Position numbers and translations under genes: made by a program. A stretch of 64,000 nucleotides of DNA, taken from contig NC_134397.1 in NCBI RefSeq assembly GCF_050003625.1, forward strand, positions 154,090,691 to 154,154,690. The letters are read 5' to 3'. Below, one piece after another: positions 56,290 to 64,000 of this stretch; position 1 is the first letter of the stretch; every line of letters starts with the position of its first letter. This DNA is from Haematobia irritans (Eukaryota; Arthropoda; Insecta; Diptera; Muscidae). The notes under the pieces were generated by a model, which worked only from the letters and a program-made list of their open reading frames with translations, was not told where the DNA came from and did not search any database.

Positions 56290-57500
56290 GTGTATTGTAT
56301 TTTCTCCGGCTTTTTAATTTTAGGCAATACCAAACATTTTCTCGTCTTAAGGTGTAACTGCTCGTGGTTCCCAACATCTATATCTATGTAGGTCAAAAGT
56401 TGATAACAAAACTTATGTTTAAACATAAAAAAAGCATTATAGACGTACTTCTCATCACTTGTGTCCTTAAGGAGTAAAGTTGGCACATGATCTATTACGT
56501 TGTGAGTGAACGCCTGTGCATACGGAATTTCTGTAATATTCCAACCATCAAAGGCATCCGCATCGTTTATCATTGGCCAAACAAACAACGAAATTTCATA
56601 GTAGAGACCATGCGAGATTTTCCCCATAGCCAGCCTCGCCCCTCTCCAACAAGAAAAAACTTTGCTCATTTACGCAAATTGTTATTCGAGAGGAGGGAGC
56701 ATCATCGTCATCATCATCATCGCTATAGTGGACGACAGCAGCAGCTTCACAAAGAACAGCCCCAGAGGTGCCAATAATCAGCCAGGTCATATTCATGTAT
56801 AGTGGTCTGTGCTCATGCATTTAATGGTGCGACCACCAACACCTCTTCGAACTTTTTGCCAAAGCCAATCTCAATTCTCATATCAGCCACATGGAGGGAA
56901 TTATTCCTATACAAACAAACAAAAAAGAAAGAGGGAGACTACAAAAAATTATTATATGGCTATCATAACTACATTCATGCCATCCATCTGATGGAATTTA
57001 ATAAGACCCGAATTTCATATGGAAAAGTCAACGCATAGGGAGGTGAATACAAACACACTCTATCACCAGTCAACACATGGAGGGACAAGGGTTTTTAATT
57101 TGCTCTTGGGGGCAGAAAAAAAAATTAATTACCAAATGTGGTCCTTTAACGCGCACTCGATTGACGCTCTTCTGTTGTGGAATATATGAGCGTGTGAGCC
57201 AATATTTGGCAATTAAAAAATCCAGAATTTTTCCAATATTGCATCCTATGTAAAAGTTTGCAAAAATAGAGCGCAATGCCCAATGGGATGATGTTGATAA
57301 AGTGAAAACATGATTATGATTTTTTTGGTTTGATCAAATATCATAAAATATGAATTTTCAAGTGGTTTTGCGATGACAATTTTTACGTTCCCATTTAACA
57401 CGCTTCTAGGAAAAGGAATATGGATTTCCCGAAATGTTTCAATAGCAACCATCATATTTTCTCGGAAGTTATGAGAAAATAATCCACATGTTTGAATTGA
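56290..57500. other. Mostly single-copy DNA with one notable ORF
   Basis: Less repetitive than its surroundings. It holds the ORF at 56300-56669, a CATCATCGTCATCATC microsatellite at 56700-56725 and no element ends. Confidence 0.5.
56300..56669 (-). CDS. Unidentified ORF, possible exon or remnant
   Basis: About 120 codons with varied, protein-like composition on the minus strand: GKISHGLYYEISLFVWPM, DAFDGWNITEIPYAQAFTH, NVIDHVPTLLLKDTSDEKYV and FCYQLLTYIDIDVGNHE. The frame then runs into DINE C4 and stops there (56250). I do not recognise a family. The balanced amino-acid use sets it apart from the repeat frames of the window. The start at 56669 is uncertain. It could be a gene fragment, a transposon piece or chance. 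Confidence 0.25.
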
Positions 57501-57504
57501 CCAC

Positions 57505-57554
57505 GCAGAGAAGAAACGTAGTTGTCACGATCATATTCGAAGAGCTGAATTATA
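57505..57554. mobile_element. MITE family E left-end fragment
   Basis: CACGCAGAGAAGAAACGTAG and GATCATATTCGAAGAGC resemble E1 and E2. H2 is inserted right after it. Confidence 0.4.
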
Positions 57555-57970
57555 CACCGAAAAAAGTGAACTGTTTTATAGGAAGAATGAACTACCTCGC
57601 ACGAAAATTGAACTAAATTCTACTCCACATTTTGAGATTTCCACAAAACCAGGAAATTTTAATGTCCTGTAGTAATTTTTAACTGCAGTTCACGAAATTA
57701 CATCATCTCATAGAAGAAAAAATAAATTAAAAGTAGAGAAGAAAATCATTGGCGCCAAATCATGACCATTTTAACCATACAGTAGTTCATTCTTACTATA
57801 TACTCACGTTTAGTTCATCAAATTTTTGAGACATACTTAAAAAAGTAAGATTTCAATAAGCTGTGGAAAATTTCGATAAAAATAATAAAATTTAACTACA
57901 AGCAAATAATTTTTTTCCAATAAAAATAAGTTAAATTTAGCGTTAGTTTAACTACGGAATTTTTTCTGTG
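57555..57970. mobile_element. MITE family H (H2)
   Basis: CACCGAAAAAAGTGAACTG to GGAATTTTTTCTGTG with TA on both sides (57553-57554, 57971-57972). 416 bp. Shares GTGAAC subterminal motif and AGTTCAT/ATGAACT motifs with H1. Confidence 0.7.
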
Positions 57971-58149
57971 TATGATTGGCGTGCTTTTGTGTTAATAACA
58001 ATAACATATTTGTCATCTAAAATTTAGTGTTCGTGGACAAAAATACTTTTCTTCCTATTATAAATGTTTCACACTCTTTTAGTCCATGGTCTGAGACAGA
58101 AATATTTGTCCAAGCCTTCAATACTGGCTTTAGGCCTTTTTCCCGATAA

Positions 58150-58495
58150 TATTCGACATTTATTTTAAGCCCACGGTTGGTTCGATTCCTGCTTCGACCG
58201 AACACCAAAAAGTTTTATAGCGGTGTCACTCAGTAATGCTGGTGACATTTCTGAGTATTCAAAAATTTTGGACGGAGAACATGTTACATGTTCTCCGTCC
58301 AAAAATAACATTTTGCTCTCGAAACATGGTTGAGTTGATCATATTCCTTTTCTGCGTGTGCAATATGGAACGCCGTTCGGACTCGGCCATAAAAAGGGGG
58401 TCCCTTTGTCATTGAGCTTAACATGGAATCGGGCAACACTCAGTGATAAGAGAGAAGTTCGTATGACAATGGACTGAATAATCTAACCTAACCTA
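58150..58495 (+). mobile_element. SINE (S6) interrupted by MITE E
   Basis: B box GGTTCGATTCCTGCTTCG at 58176, TCAGTAATGCTGGTGAC, then the E insertion (58262-58352), then GGAACGCCGTTCGGACTCG ... GAATAATCTAACCTAACC. The A-box end is missing. The order matches S4. Confidence 0.75.
58262..58352. mobile_element. MITE E half with perfect 18-bp hairpin
   Basis: TTTTGGACGGAGAACATG (58266-58283), loop TTA, exact complement (58287-58304), then AACATTTTGCTCTCGAAACATGG and the terminus CCTTTTCTGCGTG. Inserted in S6. Confidence 0.7.
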
Positions 58496-58599
58496 TCGGC
58501 GGCGTTTGTACTCTGGTGGCCAATCAAAACTGAAAATTTTCAGATGACTTCTCTGACAAGAAAACCCGATTATTTTGTTTGTTCACAAACTGCTCAATT

Positions 58600-58935
58600 T
58601 GGAATGGCTTATTAAAGACAAATTTCTTAAAAATAATAAAATTTTAATTACTATAAAATTTGTAATATTTGCTTCAAACAAATCTTTAAATTAAATTTAG
58701 GATACAAATTTTACAAATTTGCGTTCCTCTCTTAAAGTCGTAGGTCTTTGAGAATGAAAATTTAATAAAATAATCTATCCTAATTTTAATTTTATTGATC
58801 CTATATTAAAAGCCGGATAGGAAGCTACAAATGTTTTTATTTTAGAGAACCGCATCTTTGGCTCGGAATCAATACCAAAACCCTGAAGGGAAGATCAAAA
58901 TCTTTGGATCGAAAAAAAAAATTTTTGACTGTCTG
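58600..58935. mobile_element. MITE family D (D7)
   Basis: TTAAAGACAAATTTCTTAAA, AAAGTCGTAGGTCTTTGAG, CTATCCTAATTTTAATTTTA, CTCGGAATCAATACCAAAAC, CTTTGGATCG. The most complete D copy: it links the D5-type and D3-type blocks in one piece. Confidence 0.5.
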
Positions 58936-59059
58936 TGGCGTAGATTTCAATCAAATCTGGCCTTCACTTTTCGGATCATTTCTGGTTTTGTTATCGGTTT
59001 GTTTCGTCCACTGTTTTGGTCATGGCGCAACATTGCCAATGTCACGGTAACGAGCAATT

Positions 59060-59115
59060 TCCGTGGTGCAATGGTTTTTACCTGCCTTTCATACCCAGGG
59101 TTATGGGTTCAATTT
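59060..59115 (+). mobile_element. SINE head (S7, left part)
   Basis: CCGTGGTGCAATGGTTTTTACC and GGTTATGGGTTCAA are A- and B-box regions of the S family. The sequence then turns into minisatellite; the SINE body reappears at 63436 in the same orientation. Confidence 0.6.
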
Positions 59116-62100
59116 TTTGACAAATTTTTCTAAAGAACTAAAATTTGACAAAATTTTCTACAGAAATAAAATTTGGATAAAATTTTCTACAGAAATAAAA
59201 TTTGGACAAAATTTTCTATAGAAATAAAATTTTGACAAAATTTTCTATAGAAATAAAATTTTGACAAAATTTTCTATGGGAATAGAATTGTGACAAAATT
59301 TAAAATTTTGACATTTTCTATGGGAATAAAATATTGGCAAAATTTTCTATAGAAATAAATTTTGACAAAATTTTCTATGGATATAAATAGAAATAAAATT
59401 TTGATAAAATTTTCTATAAAAATAAAATTTGACAAAATTTTCTATGGGAATAAAATTTTGACAAAATTTTCTATGGGAATAAAATTTTGACAAAATTTTC
59501 TATGGGAATAAAATTTTGACAAAATTTTCTATGGGAATAAAATTTTGACAAAATTTTCTACAGAAATAAAATTTTAACAAAATTCTCCAAAAACCAAAAA
59601 CAAAATGTTGACAAAATTTTCTGTAGATACAAAATTTGACAAAATTTATATAGAAATAAAATTTCGACAAAATTTTCTATCAAAATAAAATTTTGAAAAA
59701 ATTTTCTATAGAAATATAAAATAAAATTTGACAAAATTTTCTATGGGAATAAAATTTTGACAAAATTTTCTATGGGAATAAAATTTTGACAAAATTTTCT
59801 ATGGGAATAAAATTTTGACAAAATTTTCTATGGGAATAAAATTTTGACAAAATTTTCTACAGAAATAAAATTTTAACAAAATTCTCCAAAAACCAAAAAC
59901 AAAATGTTGACAAAATTTTCTGTAGATACAAAATTTGACAAAATTTATATAGAAATAAAATTTCGACAAAATTTTCTATCAAAATAAAATTTTGAAAAAT
60001 TTTTCTATAGAAATAAGATTTGAGAAAATTTTCTATAGAAATAAAATTTTGACAAAATTTTTCTATAGATTTTTCTATAGAAATAAAATTTTAACAAAAT
60101 TCTCCAAAAACCAAAAACAAAATGTTGACAAAATTTTCTGTAGATACCAAATTTGACAAAATTTATATAGAAATAAAATTTCGACAAAATTTTCTATCAA
60201 AATAAAATTTTGAAAAAATTTTCTATAGAAATAAGATTTGAGAAATTTTTTCTATAGAAATAAAATTTTGACAAAATTTTCCAATAGAAATAAAATTTTG
60301 AGAACATTTTCTGTAGAAATAAAATTTTGACATAATTTTCTATAAAAATAAAATTTGACAAAATTTGCTATAGAAATAAAATTTTGACAAAAATTTTTAT
60401 AAAAATAAAATTTTGACAAAAATTTTTATAAAAATAAAATTATGACAAAATTTTTAGTAAAATTTTTCTGAAATTTTGGTAGATTATTTTTGGCACGAGT
60501 GGCGACCGAAATTTTCTACAGAAGTAAAATTTGGACAAAATTTTCTATAGAAATAAAATTTTGACAAAATTTTCTATAGAAATAACATTTTGATAAAATT
60601 TTCTATAGAAATAAAATTATGACAAAATTTTCTATAGAAATAAAATTTTGACAAAATTTTCTATGGGAATAAAATTTTGACAAAATTTTCTATAGAAATA
60701 AAATTTTGACAAAATTTTCTATGGGAATAGAATTATGACAAAATTTAAAATTTTTACATTTTCTATGGGAATAAAATATTGGCAAAATTTTCTATAGAAA
60801 TAAATTTTGACGAAATTTTCAATGGATATAAATAGAAATAAAATTTTGACAAAATTTTCTATGGGAATAAAATTTTGACAAAATTTTCTATGGGAATAAA
60901 ATTTTGACAAAATTTTCTACAGAAATAAAATTTTAACAAAATTCTCCAAAGACCAAAAACAAAATGTTGACAAAATTTTCTGTAGATACAAAATTTGACA
61001 AAATTTATATAGAAATAAAATTTCGACAAAATTTTCTATCAAAATAAAATTTTGAAAAAATTTTCTATAGAAATAAGATTTGAGAAAATTTTCTATAGAA
61101 ATAAAATTTTGACATAATTTTCTGTAAAAATAAAATTTGACAAAATTTGCTATAGAAATAAAGTTTTGACAAAATTTTCTATAAAAATAAAATTTTGACA
61201 AAATTTGCTATAGAAATAAAATTTTGACAAAAATTTTTATAAAAATAAAATTTTGACAAAATTTTTAGTAACATTTTTCTGAAATTTTGGTAGATTATTT
61301 TTTGCACGAGTGGCGACCGAAATTTTCTACAGAAATAAAATTTGGACAAAATTTTCTATAGAAATAAAATTTTGACAAAATTTTCTATAGAAGTAACATT
61401 TTGATAAAATTTTCTATAGAAATAAAATTTTGACAAAATTTTCTATAGAAATAAAATTTTGACAAAATTTTCTATGGGAATAGAATTATGACAAAATTTA
61501 AAATTTTTACATTTTCTATGGGAATAAAATATTGGCAAAATTTTCTATAGAAATAAATTTTGACAAAATTTTCTATGGATATAAATAGAAATAAAATTTT
61601 GACATGGGAATAAAATTTTGACAAAATTTTCTATGGGAATAAAATTTGACAAAATTTTCTATGGGAATAAAATTTTGACAAAATTTTCTATGGGAATAAA
61701 ATTTTGACAAAATTTTCTACAGAAATAAAATTTTAACAAAATTCTCCAAAAACAAAATGTTGACAAAATTTTCTGTAGATACAAAATTTGACAAAATTTA
61801 TATAGAAATAAAATTTCGACAAAATTTTCTATCAAAATAAAATTTTGAAAAAATTTTCTATAGAAATAAGATTTGAGAAAATTTTCTATGGGAATAAAAT
61901 TTTGACAAAATTTTCTACAGAAATAAAATTTTAACAAAATTCTCCAAAAACCAAAAACAAAATGTTGACAAAATTTTCTGTAGATACAAAATTTGACAAA
62001 ATTTTTATAGAAGTAAAATTTCGACAAAATTTTCTATCAAAATAAAATTTTGAAAAAATTTTCTATGGAAATAAGATTTGAGAAAATTTTCTATAGAAAT

Positions 62101-63435
62101 AAAATTTTGACGAAATTTTTCTATAGAAATAAAATTTTGAGAACATTTTCTATAGAAATAAAATTTTGACATAATTTTCTGTAAAAATAAAATTTGACAA
62201 AATTTGCTATAGAAATAAAGTTTTGACAAAATTTTCTATAAAAATAAAATTTTGACAAAATTTGCTATAGAAATAAAATTTTGACAAAAATTTTTATAAA
62301 AATAAAATTTTGACAAAATTTTTAGTAACATTTTTCTGAAATTTTGGTAGATTATTTTTTGCACGAGTGGCGACCGAAATTTTCTACAGAAATAAAATTT
62401 GGACAAAATTTTCTATAGAAATAAAATTTTGACAAAATTTTCTATAGAAGTAACATTTTGATAAAATTTTCTATAGAAATAAAATTTTGACAAAATTTTC
62501 TATAGAAATAAAATTTTGACAAAATTTTCTATGGGAATAGAATTATGACAAAATTTAAAATTTTTACATTTTCTATGGGAATAAAATATTGGCAAAATTT
62601 TCTATAGAAATAAATTTTGACAAAATTTTCTATGGATATAAATAGAAATAAAATTTTGACATGGGAATAAAATTTTGACAAAATTTTCTATGGGAATAAA
62701 ATTTTGACAAAATTTTCTATGGGAATAAAATTTTGACAAAATTTTCTATGGGAATAAAATTTTGACAAAATTTTCTACAGAAATAAAATTTTAACAAAAT
62801 TCTCCAAAAACAAAATGTTGACAAAATTTTCTGTAGATACAAAATTTGACAAAATTTATATAGAAATAAAATTTCGACAAAATTTTCTATCAAAATAAAA
62901 TTTTGAAAAAATTTTCTATAGAAATAAGATTTGAGAAAATTTTCTATGGGAATAAAATTTTGACAAAATTTTCTACAGAAATAAAATTTTAACAAAATTC
63001 TCCAAAAACCAAAAACAAAATGTTGACAAAATTTTCTGTAGATACAAAATTTGACAAAATTTTTATAGAAGTAAAATTTCGACAAAATTTTCTATCAAAA
63101 TAAAATTTTGAAAAAATTTTCTATGGAAATAAGATTTGATAAAATTTTCTATAGAAATAAAATTTTGACGAAATTTTTCTATAGAAATAAAATTTTGAGA
63201 ACATTTTCTATAGAAATAAAATTTTGACATAATTTTCTATAAAAATAAAATTTGACAAAATTTGCTATAGAAATAAAGTTTTGACAAAATTTTCTGTAGA
63301 AATAAAATTTTGGCAAAATTTGCTATAGAAATAAAATTTTGACAAAATTTTTATAAAAATAAAATTTTGACAAAATTTTTAGTAAAATTTTTCTGAAATT
63401 TTGGTAGATTATTTTTGGCACGACTGGCGACCGTG
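59116..63435 (+). repeat. 29-bp minisatellite array with ~1,057-bp higher-order unit
   Basis: Simple units at the left. From 59580 on, recurrent marker blocks appear. GAAATTTTGGTAGATTATTTT followed by GCACGAGTGGCGACCG (an M-family end) lies at 60470, 61281, 62338 and 63395: spacings 811, 1057, 1057. The last two repeats are nearly identical over their whole length. CAAAATGTTGACAAAATTTT blocks and CTATGGGAATAAAATTTTG runs alternate inside. The array ends with an M-type terminus GGCGACCGTG at 63435. Confidence 0.9.
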
Positions 63436-63590
63436 ATTCGGACTTGGCTTAAAAAAGAAGTTCCTTTGTTATTGCGTTCAATATTGAAATGAGCAGCACT
63501 CATTTATAAGAGAGAAGTTCATCACTTATAACAATGAACTGAATAGTACAATACAATAACAGTAGTGGCATTCTATAGCCTAACCTAATA
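63436..63590 (+). mobile_element. SINE body (S7, right part)
   Basis: ATTCGGACTTGGCTTAAAAA, AAGAGAGAAGTTCATCAC, CAATGAACTGAATAGTAC, GGCATTCTATAGCCTAACC. Continues the head at 59060. About 150 bp of SINE between the two parts is lost. Confidence 0.7.
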
Positions 63591-64000
63591 TATATCAGCC
63601 ACATTTTATATTTGTTGTCAAACAAATCGAATGATACTAAAAATCCCATTGAACGCAAAATTCATTACAAAATTCGATGCAAATATAAGAAAGTTTTAAT
63701 TCAAAACAAATCAACCTTTAACTTTTCAATTATTGTCCTAGAAATTTAAATAAACAAATCTATCAGAAAAACCTGAACCTGAAGCAAATCAATAAAACAT
63801 TCAAATATTAAAAACAAAAAATACGAACATGTCTAAATCAAATTTCTGTGGTATAGCTAATTATTTTGACGTAAATGGTGATGGTACAAACATTGGTTAC
63901 CAACAATTGAAATAAAATAAAAATAAAAAAAACGAAACAAATTTGAATGATTATATTATAGCTTAAAAACTAGTTATAAACGAAAATTTCCATTTAATTA
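63591..64000. other. Unassigned AT-rich DNA
   Basis: No element end, exon or RNA gene recognised. Confidence 0.5.

Noticed and set aside
61659..62027. Long Phe/Tyr/Lys-rich ORFs such as the 122-residue SKFYFYKNFVKF... frames in minisatellite
   Set aside because: Three 29-bp units make 29 codons, so any frame repeats itself. The only regular stop is at CTATAG and is lost when that word mutates. The ORFs follow array mutations, not genes.

Overview
The window looks like intergenic or intronic DNA from a brachyceran fly, most likely a calyptrate/muscid. It is AT-rich and built almost entirely of nested mobile elements and their satellites. Three things point to the host: a mariner copy of the Himar1 (irritans) type, first described from the horn fly; many DINE-1/INE-1-like elements with the dipteran 'TATACCC ... 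AAAGTATATATATTCT ... GTCCGTCTGTCCG' layout; and tRNA-derived SINEs with a CCTAACCTAAC tail. The species is an inference. I find no intact host gene. One 78-bp stretch (27474-27551) has branch point, acceptor and donor and may be a host exon.

Main ingredients. (1) DINE-1-like elements in three diverged families, which I call A, C and G. Each has a TATACCC end, a tandem unit of about 143-153 bp, and an end with a GC-rich hairpin followed by ACTTGTT. Strand '+' means TATACCC first. (2) A 29-bp minisatellite (core TTTCTATAGAAAATTTTGTC on one strand) in blocks of 0.1-4.3 kb. Several blocks are the interior of one element family, M, with CACGGTTGCCAC ends and 8-bp target duplications. (3) TA-flanked MITEs with CAC...GTG ends (families B, D, E, H, T). 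(4) hAT-like elements, one holding a broken transposase. (5) A PIF/Harbinger fragment with a Myb/SANT-like gene and a small intron. (6) Decayed non-LTR retrotransposon 3' ends (RNase H and C-terminal parts). (7) A dead mariner.

Layout. 0-9 kb: MITE B3, DINE C1, minisatellite element M3 with a hAT-like element and SINE inside, a short unique stretch with a perfect 40-bp inverted repeat, then DINE A1. 9-11.2 kb: element M1 holding a foldback element, which in turn holds a SINE and MITE B1. 11.4-13.8 kb: LINE remains split by a hAT element. 14-21.4 kb: MITEs, B2, DINE A2, the mariner copy. 21.4-26.9 kb: M2, with T1 and G1 nested inside. 27-28 kb: unique DNA with the candidate exon. 28-36 kb: DINE A copies A3-A5, the PIF/Harbinger and LINE pieces, and a 153-bp array with higher-order structure. 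37-41 kb: minisatellite and a foldback element. 41.9-56.3 kb: DINE A6 (split by T2), C2 (split by A7), G4, A8, G2 (split by G3), C4 (split by a MITE). 56.3-59 kb: partly unique DNA with a 139-codon ORF of unknown nature. 59-63.6 kb: a minisatellite with a ~1,057-bp higher-order repeat.

Nothing here works as an operon or pathway. What the window records is the order of insertions, and several target sites can be read by comparing filled and empty copies inside the window itself. All calls rest on reading the sequence and family knowledge; no search was run.
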